A stretch of 64,000 nt of DNA from Adiantum capillus-veneris (Eukaryota > Streptophyta > Polypodiopsida > Polypodiales > Pteridaceae): positions 150,811,057 to 150,875,056 of the forward strand of contig CM043952.1 in NCBI GenBank assembly GCA_014529385.2, read 5' to 3'. Positions within the stretch are counted from its first letter, which is position 1. Every line of letters begins with the position of its first letter. Under the pieces are notes generated by a model. The model was not told the DNA's origin, did not search any database, and saw nothing but the letters and a program-made list of their open reading frames with translations. Shown here in pieces: positions 35,982-47,204 of the stretch. The position numbers were made by a program, and so were the translations under genes.

Positions 35982-38900
35982 ATGCAAGCAGCAGAGAGGG
36001 CCAAGAAGAAGCTCAACCAGAAAGAAAAGTTGCAAGAGCTACCCGCATACCAACTGGATCCAGATTCAGTCAAAGCCACCAAGGAAGCCTATCTTTCAAA
36101 AGAACAGCTCAAAGAGCATCACACCATAGTGTTCACCGAAAGATTAAAGACTGAGGAGGGACATCAGGTAGAGTTGCAACTCCTACCAAAAGAAGTGTAT
36201 GATGTCGCCGCGTAGCCTGAGACCAATGAAGCCAACCACAGGCTAGGACTCAGAGATTTCTATGAGCAGGAGCCGTGCGGTGTGGATTTTCAAAAGGCTT
36301 ACGAGCTTTTATCCACGATCAAAGAAGATGGAATTGCATAGATCTTTGACCCTCAGGGGAATAAAGTTGACGTGGTGATAACCAAGGAAATAGTGGCAGA
36401 AGCACTCAGACTGCCCATAGAAGGAATGACAATGAGGGCAAGGGACAGAAAAACAGTAGGTACTTTCACCAAAGAAACCGCCGCAGCCACCTTTGTTGAC
36501 CTTATTCACAAACAAGTTGAAGAGCCAGCTAGGTTATACCACCAACACTTTCATTTCCTTGCTAAAAGGCCACCAAGGTATACCACGCCCAATCATGCGG
36601 CTGCCACCACCTTCACGCAAGTCCTTAAGTCAACAACCAGGCAACCGATGGACCACGTACAATATGTCTTGACCACTTTGAAAGGCACAAAGAAAGAAGG
36701 AAAGATTACTTAACTGGGTGCACAGAGGTATCGACAAGAATTGTATACCATGCCATCGGCATGGCCGACAACCTACCACCTGCCCCATACCAAAACACTT
36801 GGATAGTGTCAGCTCAACCATCTCCTCAAGCTACAAGATCAGCCAAGAGATCCTACAAATTTAATGAATAATAGGCTGAAAGCTCGCCGGAAAGGCACAA
36901 CAGTGAAAGCTCGGATAATGAAAAAAAGAGAGCACGAAGGGAGGAAATGAAGAGAAAAGACGTGGCAGCACACCAAGAAGAGCCTGCGCAAAAGCAAGCC
37001 TAGTTTGAAAGAGAGAAACAAGCATACCAACACAGCCAACAAGCACAAGGAAAGGACCCAAAACAATGGGGGCCTAGTGGACTTAAGGGACCAAGGACCA
37101 AGCATCACACCAGGAAGTAGGCTGAAGAACCCGCTAAAGTACTAGAATGGATGTACCAAGAAGCAGAAGCTTTAAAGATAGAGGAAGAGAAAGAAGTAGC
37201 AAAGAAGGCAAAAGAGGTGGAATAACATCAAGAGCATGTAGAGGAGACCACTGCACAAGGAGAAGCAAAACATGCCCAAGGTAATGTGTCTCCCCGCATC
37301 TCTTCTCCTGTCTTTGAACACCAAGATCAACCAATGCCAAGCCACCCACCGTCACAGGCAGTTAAAGACACAACAAATGAGCCAACGAAAGAACCAAAAG
37401 CTGAACATAAAAAGCCAGATGAATCTGCATAAGAACCAGAACACAAAGAGGCAGTTGAATCTTCACAAGAAGATGAAGGCTACACAACTAGCAGGTGTAT
37501 CTACTCAAGAGTAGCCAATAGAGAAAGAACTAGACACAGAAAAGGCAGCAAGTCCTACAACAAAAGAGGACACCATGTAGTTTGAGTAGCCAAAGGAACA
37601 AAAGGCAGAGGAACCACCCTCTACCACAGCACAGCAACAGAAGGCCGAGGCACTACCCTCTACCTCCACGGAAAAGGAACAGCCACAACTACAAGAACAA
37701 CAACAACCAGCTGTCCTGACAAAACCAACAGACACCCATGAGGCTGCAGAAACATCAGGACAACTGGCACGCAATGAAGACTAGCAATCCAATGACGAAG
37801 TCATCCTGTAGGTTAAAGAATATGCTAAGCAAATGCAGGAGATGACAAAAAGGCTTCGCTCAACAGCAGTTGGTCGTAGCACACGGGACAAAGAGTTAGA
37901 GATGGTGATAGATGCACTCCAAGGGGAGTTAGACGACACAATTAATGTCATCACTGATCTGCAAAGTCAAGGGCAGTAGCTAAGAGCAGAAGTTGAATAG
38001 CATCAGCTCGCTAGAGATAAGCAACAAAAAGAAATGGAGAAGCTAGGTGAGTTGCTTACCAAACTGTCAGATGCATGCAAAGCCAAGGATGAACAGCTGA
38101 CAGAAGTTACAAATGAACTTCTCACTACCACCCTATCAGCTCAAAAAATCCAGGTACAGTTAGATGTAGCCAATGCTTCTCTATAGTACTCATAACAAAG
38201 AATCAATGATCAGGCGATATTCTTGCGGCAAACGCGAGAAAATCCAGCCGTCGGGTACAAACGAGGTCTACAAGGAGCTAGAAAAGAAAAATAAAGACCT
38301 TGAGCTGGAGCTGAAGTTAGAGCAATCTCAGCCAAGAGACCTGGCCTGATGCGGGTCCAAAGAGAAGATGAACTGCTGAAGGAGATAGCTGAACTCAAAA
38401 GAATCAACCAGCTACTAAGAGAGGGAAGGCCGGAAACTCTAAAAAGGCAGATGAATCTGCACAAGAACCAGAACACAAAGAGGCAACTGAATCTTCACAA
38501 GAAGTTGAATCTACACAACGAGCAGGTGTATCTACTCAAGAGTAGCCAATAGAGAAAGAACTAGAGACAGAAAAGGCAACAAGTCCTGCAATAAAAGAGG
38601 ACACCACATAGTTTGAGAAGCCAAAGGAGAAAAAGGCAGAGAAACCACCCTCTACCACAGCACAACAAGAGAAGGCCGTGGCACTACCCTCTACCTCCAT
38701 GGAAAAAGAACAGCCAGAGCTACAAGAACAACAGCAACCAGCCGTCTTGACACAACCAACAGACACCCATGAGGCTGCAAAAACATCAAGACAATTGGCA
38801 CGCAATGAAGATTGGCATCCAATGACGAAGTTATCCTGTAGGTTAAAGAATATGCTAAGAAAATGCAAGAGATGACAGAAAGGCTTCGCTCAGCAGCACT

Positions 38901-40405
38901 TGGCCGTAGCACACTGGCCAAAGAGTTAGAGATGGTGATAGATACACTCCAAGGGAAGTTAGACGACAGACTTAATGTCATCACCGATCTGCAAAGGCAA
39001 GTGCAGGAGCTAAGAGTAGAAGCTGAACAACAGCAGCTTGCTAGAGATAAGCAACAGAAAGAAATGGAGGAGGTAGGTGAGCTGCTTATGAAACTGTCAG
39101 ATGCATGCAAAGCCAAGGATGAACAGGTGACAGAAGTTACAAATGAACTTCTCACTACCACCCTATCAGCTCAAAAAATCCAGGTACAGTTAGATGTACT
39201 CTATAGTACTCAGAACAAAGAATAATTGATCAGGCGATATTCTTGCGGCAAACACAAGAAAATCGAGTCGTCACCTGAATCAAGGGTACAGACGAGGTCT
39301 ATAAGGACCTAGAAAAGAAAAATAAAGACCTTGAGCTAGAGCTGAAGTTAGAGCAATCTTAGCCCAGAGACCTGGCCTGATGCGGGTCCAAAGAGAAGAT
39401 GAACTGCTGAAGCAGATAGCTGAACTCAAAAGAATCAACCAGCTACTGAGAGAGGGAAGGCCGGGAAACAAGAAGAGGTAGGCACTTCGGAGCAGCCTCA
39501 GATAGAAATACCCTCAGTATCATTTGCTCAAATGGAGACTTTATTCTTTCAATGTCACATAACTCACTCCCAATCAAATAAATGTGCAATGGCACCAACA
39601 GTCCCTGCCCTACCCTCTAATTAAACTTGAGTTGCTACAGGTAAAAGAAAGTCTTTACACATGCAAGTCGAGGGTGCAGATAAAGACCACCCGAAGTGAA
39701 GGCTGAGCTGGTTGAACAAAAACCCAAGATACTTGATTATGTTCACGAGAGCACCTGCGGCCCTGCAAAAAGATCTGACTTTCTATCCTGTACCAAGAAT
39801 AACAACATGGATAGCACATGAGGCACTACTGAAGAAGCGGCCAACTTGGCTGAATTACCCCAGATTGCCTGCTCCAAAAAAGGGACCAGCGAGACGACTG
39901 AAGAATACATGGTAAAAACCCTAAAGGGAGCCATGTCATTCTTTAATAGTCTATAGATTTGTCATACGCTATGCTATATAATATCTTCCAAATGCTGCTC
40001 ACATGCATCGAAGTGTTCAATGAGCCAGAGCAAGCAGGTGTCCCTTGGATGTCATTCCAAGAGGGTAACAAAGGTTTGTGTTATTATCTCAGTGGCCAAC
40101 ATTTCGAAGAAGTCCTCTACGGCTTCTACGCCAGATGCATGTTTCTACCTTCACACAATATGCTGGAATTCAAGGAAGCATTCTACACGGGATTCTTCAC
40201 ATGGCGAAAAAAAATATTTGCGCCAGTGATCAACAACCTCACATCAAGGTTTGTAGGCTACTCAGCGGTGGAGCTAAAAAACAGAGTAACTATGCAATTT
40301 TTGCAAGTGCCAGATAAAGAAAGGAAGATCAGATACCAAAAGGCACTAAGTGTGCTTAAAGACCGCCTCCCCAGTTGCCAACCCAAAGACTACTTCAGCC
40401 CATAA
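35982..40405 (+). mobile_element. Gag-like / coiled-coil coding region (block copy 2)
   Basis: A duplicate of 5,200-9,628, with the same N-terminal globular part, tandemly doubled coiled-coil unit (37,418 and 38,450) and C-terminal domain (39,712-40,405, ending QPKDYFSP). By eye it differs from copy 1 at roughly two to three percent of positions. Fossil with many breaks. Confidence 0.6.
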
Positions 40406-40444
40406 AGCTGTGTCAAGGGACCACACAGGCGAGGAGGGGGGGAA

Positions 40445-41047
40445 TGTTAGCCGCAAGCTAACATGGATACCATTTTTTGGACTTCTCATTGTAAAACACT
40501 TATTATTTTGATAAATTGGGAATATTGTAACTCCTATTTTCTCAAATGAACTCTGTAATTAATGAGCCGGGGCTACAAGCTTCCAAATTGTATCAACCTG
40601 TCATTACCCATCTTTGGTAAAACTCCCAGATTATTAGTTTTGACCACCAAAAGCCTTGGCTAAGGTATAAAAGCCAATTTTTGTAAGTTATTGTTAAGTT
40701 TTGGATAATGAAATACACAGCGTGAGCTAACGACGCTCACTTCTCTCCTTCTCACGCTTCCTACTCCCTCCCCGGTTGTCACATTGCAGTCACGTTTGTT
40801 GCATTGCAACTGAAGGTAAGAGCTCTACGCATTGACGTAAACACATCATGGTATTTCTTAGCAGGCTTTTGGCGTCGCCGACCCGCGGCCTAATTTCATC
40901 ATAACCAGGAATTTACACTTTCAAATCCAAAACTAAGCATAGGCGGGGTATTGGGGCATCATTGCTAAGCATTTAGATGAATTTGGGTCGGAAAAGACTA
41001 TGTCAAAAATCCATTGTTATTAATAATTGCGATTTTGGAACTTGACC
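40445..41047 (+). mobile_element. Truncated LTR of the coiled-coil element (block copy 2)
   Basis: It starts TGTTAGCCGCAAGCTAAC after a purine tract and matches 9,668-10,270, then stops at GAACTTGACC. The last ~320 bp of the LTR are missing and unrelated DNA follows. This is the right-hand edge of the duplicated block. Confidence 0.85.
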
Positions 41048-42160
41048 AACAAGGAGGGCACATGGTGAGGATCCTACTTCTCATGTCTGGCGCCGATCAG
41101 TGTCTTGTGTGCGTCGTACAAAGTGGTCAAAGTCCAGGTGCTCTAGGTCTCTCTAGCTCTCTCTCTCTCTCTCTCTCTCTAAATGTGAATAGGAGAAATG
41201 AGATAGTAAGTGGGGCCCAAAATATCTTATATTGGGGTCCCCGGGCTATTTGCCATGAAATTTGATATGTGCTCACTTTAGGCTCAAAAAATTCTCTATT
41301 TGTACTCTGTTTGACCCATTTTTGTGGATAATTTTCCATTTTGTCTAAAAACTGGTCAGATTTGGCTTCTACAACATTTTTCCATAATTGCACCTCGACT
41401 TCACCATAAGTTGTTCTTGACTTGCTGGTCACCCTAATATTTTTCTTTTGTCATCTCGACTCCATCTCACCTGCTTTTTCTTTTTTTCTTTGTTTTTCTC
41501 CAAATAATTAGCAAAAATAAAATAGAAATAACTAAAGTAACCCAAAAAATTGATAAATCAAAATAAGAATAAAAAACACAATAAATCTCTATATACAAAA
41601 ATTTGTAATACTTTTGGCCAAATTGCTTCATTTTTCTCACTTTTGTATTTAAAAGATGCTATTTTAACATATATACACACACCTAGAGGCTCATTACTGG
41701 CATTTTTTCCTCATCTCTCTGTAGAATCACATTAGATAAGGTCATATATAATTGGGTTCACCAAATTTGTGCAATCAAATGCAATCAAAACCCAAAAACA
41801 TAGAGAACAATGCCCTTTTAGTACTTTTCTTAGTCTGTCGGTGTATTGCCCTAGCTAAGGTATGTGTTGTGCATAGGCTACCAAGAAGTGCTAATGCTAG
41901 CCACTGAATGCGGCCCTATATGCATATTCGGTCAAAGCATGGGAAAAATTAATGTTGTGCAAGAGGAGGGTATAAGTGATGTGCTTATTGGCATTCAATG
42001 TTGAGGTTTCCTATTACGTCAGTACCAATAAGAGAGCGGTGAGATAACAATTGTTCTAAGTGTGCCGCTTGATATTTGATTGACAATGGTTACTTTGGTA
42101 CTTATGGTTTGTGTTGCTAGTGTTGTTGAAAGTCTTGTTTGAATCCAAGATCCACATATG
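41048..42160. other. Flank beyond the duplicated block, no gene recognised
   Basis: It contains a short (CT)n tract at about 41,153-41,180 and AT-rich sequence. The right part may be the decayed 3' region of the inverted Ty3 element that starts beyond 42,160, but no LTR end could be placed. Confidence 0.4.
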
Positions 42161-45100
42161 GCAGTCATATTGGCCTTTGTTTAATGACCCAAATTTGAGT
42201 GTGGTATTTTTTATCTTGCCATAATGGCTTGGATACCGAAATCTGCTTCACATTTGGTCTTTGGTGATAGGGGTGTGGTTTGGGATGGATCCAAGGAGAT
42301 TGTACTGAAGGGATTTCTTTGTTGTGGCACTTTGGAATCCAAATTTGCCTTGGATGACCTTGTGCGCAGCAATCAACTTCTTTGGTACCCAAACATCATT
42401 GTGTTTTTGGGTTGGTTGTCGGGGTTTACCATTTGCCCTTGTTTTGGTAGTTGTAACCTTGGTTTGTGTAAATTGTGCAATCACTACCTTCTTAACTTAA
42501 AATTGTTCAGGTGTTGTTTGTGACTGCAGTGGTGGCCATTGCCTGGTAGGTTTGCCAGATAGACTCCTCAGACTATTCTTGGTGCTTAGCTTTGCGGTAA
42601 TAACCTCCTTTGTTTTCTTCTTTGAGATCTATTGCTGAGTTGGTGTAGGGAAGGGTTTTTTTCCCTTCACTTTTAACTCCGTTACCACCGGTTTGTGGTT
42701 TGGTTCTGCCGCAAATGGAACCATTTTATTTTGTTGCACATGTTGAATGTTGACTATATTAAAGCTCCAATCAATCTTTACTTGTACTTTCATTGCCATG
42801 GCTGACCAAGCAATAAAGGATGCTACGTAGACTTATCTTCTACCACATAAAACTTATGCAGATAGAGGTATTGTTTAATCTATACATGTAGCACCTTCCA
42901 GCCCAATGCCTTGATTGAGTGCTCTAAATAACTTTGAATGTCCTGTTGTGTTGGTTGAATTTGTCCCTCAAGTGTCAGCTTCTTGTATAGTCTATAGGAA
43001 ATAAGATTTCCTTGAGATCCAAAATCTAGGATTGCCTTGGCCCCGACTTGATTACCTCCAAGCTTGACTTTTATGGTTGAATCCATCGTATGCTCCTCTG
43101 CAAAATTTGTCACTTTGATCACATTGATCCATAGGGATGGTCCGCGCTATTTTTGTTGTTGTAGAAGCTTCCATTTTTCCATGTGCTCTCTGGCTTCTTC
43201 TTTAGCTTCTTTGACTACCCGCTACTTTTCTTGAGATCCTTTCTTTTCTGCATGGATTTGTTGAAGCATGCTCTGGGTTAGTGGCAAATGATACTTTTTA
43301 AGCCGGAAACCACTAATCAATTAGTAATTTCTTCACCATCCAATGTAGCAAGCTTGACGGCCGCACCCGCTTGGTGATGTATCAGTGATCACCAAGGGTC
43401 CCATCCCTTGCTTTTTAAGTTTTTTAGCATGTTGTTTCAATGTATAAACCATGACATAGTCTCTTGTTTTAAACTCTTTTGCGAGTACATGCTTATCAAA
43501 AAAATCCTTTTGGCGCCTTTTCTCAGCGTAGATAGAGGCTATGGCCTTCAGGTGAAGCTCACCTAGTTTTTCAAGATCATCGACTCTGGAAGACAATTCA
43601 AGGCCTATCCATCCTAGTTGTTGAGCTACTCTTAGTTGGGATTAGGAACTCCAGTGGCAAGATTGCATTAAGGCTAAACACCATATTATACGATGTTGTT
43701 CCAATAGGTGTTTTGTAGGCTACCCTATAAGCCCACAGTGTGGCGTGAAACTATTGGTCCTAATTTGCTCTTGAATCGGATACTATTTGGATCAAAATAG
43801 TACATAGAGTCTTATTTGTAGCTTCAACTTGTCCATTAGCCTGTGGATGGTATGGAGCAGATTTCCTGTGAACTACCATGAATTTTTCCAAAAGATTTTC
43901 AATAACTTCATTAAAGAAATGTGTGTTATGATCTTTGACAATTTCTATGCGTAGGCCATATCTAAGATATTTTTGTATAGAAATTGTGCAGTGGTCCTCG
44001 CATTTGCTTTCTGTGTGGCCTTAGCTTCAAGCCCCTTTGTGAGATAGTATGTAGCCGCAATGATATATTTGGCATGAGTTCTATAAGTGGGGGGCTGAAA
44101 TTGGTCTCACAAAATCTATACCCCACTTAGCAAAAGCTCTGGCTTCCATCATTGGCCTTAGAGGCCTCTCATCTCTCCTTATTGGTACTTTGGTACGCTG
44201 GCACGCATCACATCTCTTAACGTATTTGTCAGCGTCCATGTGTAATTAGGCCACCATATTGTAGCGGTTAACACAATTTTTGTTGTCTTATCCCCTAAAA
44301 AACGGCCTCCACTAAGTCCTTCATGTGCCTGCTCTAGGATTGGCAAATACATGCTTTTGGTTACACATATCCTGAGCTGATTGTCCTTTCCTCTCTTATA
44401 CAATTAATGTTCAATTAGTGCAAAATCCCGAACCTCTATTTCTATGGCCCTTTGACGTACCCTAGAGGTATTTTCAAGAAACGTCCTAGCTGTTAGATAA
44501 ACAATTATGTATTCGCTCCATTTTGGTGCATTGTCATTTGAAACAGTGTAGCATGTTCTATCAGTGGTTAAAACCTACAAGCTGCATAGTCAATGATGTA
44601 CTCCTGAACATCACTGCGCATATTCGATCAATAAACTCCTACCTATTGCAAGTGCTGGTATGTTTTCCTTTGTGAGCAATGAAATGCTAAGTCTTGAACA
44701 TGTGCTTTCAAAATATAACAATTTTACTCCTTCGGACTTATGCATAACCGCAAAATGTTGTTCAAGCCTAAATGGTATAAACGTCTACCAAGTAATCAAA
44801 AATATTGTGATTGTCAAACCGTTTGTCTTTTAGTTTCTTGCCCCGTTTTATCAAACTCATCTCCATAGGATAGGAACTATCTCCTGAGACCATTTTGGTA
44901 TCATTCCTACGTTGAAAAGATATGTGTCTACCCATTCTATAGCTTCTCCGTTTGGCACTCTAAAAAGGTGATATGCTCGTAGATGCATCTTTGCTTTTTT
45001 GACCATGATAGTAAAATCAAACTCTAGCAATATGATAAGCCATCGTACAATTCTTTCGGTATTTCATGGTTTGTTTACGAGGTATAAGAGGGCTTGATGA

Positions 45101-47192
45101 TCGGTGAAAAATAAAAATTTGTTTGCAAGGAGATAATGCCAAAATTTCTAAACAGCATATATCATCCCCATCCCCTTTCTCTCCATGGTTGTGTAGTTCT
45201 TTTCAGCACTATTAGCTGCTTGCTTGCATAGATGATTGGGAAATTCATATTTCCTTCTCCTTGCTAGGTCAAGATGCATCCAATAGCGAATGATGAAGCA
45301 TCAATATGAACATGAAAGATATTTTCCCAATCTATTTCTTTCAATACTGGAGTGGATATGAGTTCTTTCTTCAACTTTTCAAAGGATTTGTCACACTCTT
45401 TTGTCCACACAAAGGCTACTATAAGTCTGTACGGGGGTTGGACAATGACTGCATACATGTGTATAAACCTTTTGTATAACCACAATGTCCCATAAATAAT
45501 TGTACCTACTTTGCATTTTTTTGTCTAGGCATCTCTACAATTACTTTTATCTTGTCCAAATTGGTAGATATGTTGTTCTCTGGGACAATATGGCCCAGGA
45601 TTCTCCTTGTCTAACCATAAATATGTATATTTTTGGGTCAAGATAGATTCTATAAATCTTGCACTTCTTGAATACTTTTTTGAGGTGCCTTATATGTTCA
45701 TCTCTCAAGAGAGAGTGCACACATAAGTCATCCATGTATACTTCTAAGAATATCCCCCTCAAGTATTTTTAGAAGGCATGTGCCATCAATTTTTGGAAGG
45801 TAGTTGGGGCATTGGTCAGGCCAAAAGGCATCACCGTATATGCATATATACCCCATTCCATGGCAAATGCTATCTTGTATTGATCTTTAGGATCAATGGC
45901 AAGTTGACTATATCCTGATAATCCATTTAAAAAGGAGTATGCAGGCTTACCTTGCCACTTGTTCTAGGACATGGTCAGTAATAGGTAAGGGATAATTATC
46001 CCTTATCATGGTGGCATTAACCTTCTTTAGATTCACACACGCGTAGTTTTCCATTCTTCTTAGGCACTACCACAATGGGACATACCCATCCAGTGTGCTC
46101 TATCTCATAGATAAACTCAGCCTCTGTTAATTTATCAATCTCCTCCTTGATGCGCTTAGCAAACATAACATTGTATGTGTAAGGTCTCTATCCCCGGGGA
46201 GGTCACCTAATAAAAATGTAACCTATCACGTGAGTTCAACAGAAGGGTATTTAAAGTTCTTGAAACTTACAGAAATATATATACAGAAGGGCATAATTTT
46301 TTCAAATTTGAAAAAAATTACAGATTTTAAAAGAAAAGGGTATATTATATTCCTTAAAAAATTCACAAATAAGGGGTTTTACAAACATGTTTTGAACGCA
46401 CGTGATATGGTAGTTTTACACATAGTGAACCCCCCGAGTCTCTATCATTTAGGCTTTGCAAAAGGTTTTAGTGGGATTGTGTGCTGACATATCAAAGGAT
46501 CTACTTCCTTCAGGTCTTTTGACCAAGTGATCACGTCCTTGTATTCCTTGAGAACACTTAATGAGCTTCTTCTCCTCCTCCAGATTTAGATATATTGCTA
46601 TGTAGGCTAGCTGTGGCTCTTCTCCAAGTCCTACCAAGTCTATCTTCTTTGCATCCTTAGGCCCATCATAGAACTCCTTATCCTTTCTCTCTCATTGTCA
46701 GCACTATCTTTCGATCTTGGATAGTGAAATTTCTGTATTGGGATGGCACACTCATCCCACTTTCTACTCTTAGCTTTCTAGATATTGCGTTGACTTTTTG
46801 TTCATAATTGACGGCATCTATTTTAGTTTCCTCAATTATTGATTCTTCATGACCATTTTCCCTTTTGCTACGTTGTCTCCATATCGATTGTAATTTTTTG
46901 GGTCTTTGACAATGAGATAGTGGTTTCCCTCCTCATCCCATAGTCTATCCCCATCGTCGATTACCATGATTACAGTTAATCCTCTCACAAACCGTTCTTT
47001 AGTACGAATACATTGACATCCTTGAACATCAACATACATTAGGTCCCCATGGTCATTGGCTCCCTTATGAAAAATCATAGTGTATTTTGGCATTTTTAAG
47101 GGTTTTTGAGAGGTGCTACCCCCATAGTCCCTTGCTGCTAGAAACCTGCAAGTTATCAATTAGCCATCCACTAATATGATACTTAAGAAGAG
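42161..47192 (-). mobile_element. Inverted Ty3 element: RT, RNase H, integrase, then retropepsin
   Basis: In minus-strand order: RT entry (GLGEEPQLAYIAIYLNLEEE, about 46,640) and the RT core (WVCPIVVVPKKNGKLRVCVN, MPFGLTNAPTTFQK, then VYMDDLCVHS with the YxDD site near 45,735). RNase H follows (CDKSFEKLKKELISTPVL, HIDASSFAIG, 45,264-45,420). Integrase begins with its zinc-binding end (LEQAHEGLSGGRFLGDKTTK, about 44,300) and ends in its tail (VDDLEKLGELHLKAIASIYA, 43,333-43,596). After a short linker a retropepsin-like domain follows (VKLGGNQVGAKAILDFGSQG, 42,880-43,080), then a WVPK-containing tail (to 42,165). No gag precedes RT. The order IN-retropepsin is the same as in the plus-strand blocks, but the sequence is clearly divergent. 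Fossil with many breaks, carrying a MITE insertion. Confidence 0.85.
46192..46437. mobile_element. 246-bp MITE with 8-bp target-site duplication
   Basis: GTCTCTAT flanks it on both sides (46,184-46,191 and 46,438-46,445). The ends are imperfect inverted repeats of about 47 bp: left CCCCGGGGAGGTCACC...ATCACGTGAGTTCAA, right (reverse complement) TCGGGGGGTTCAC...ATCACGTGCGTTCAA. The interior is AT-rich and non-coding. An 8-bp duplication fits the hAT superfamily. It sits within the RT part of the inverted Ty3 element. Confidence 0.8.
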
Positions 47193-47204
47193 GTTTCTAT
47201 ACCA

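Noticed and set aside
42224-42523. 99-codon plus-strand reading
   Set aside because: It is the complement of the WVPK-containing tail of the inverted Ty3 element.
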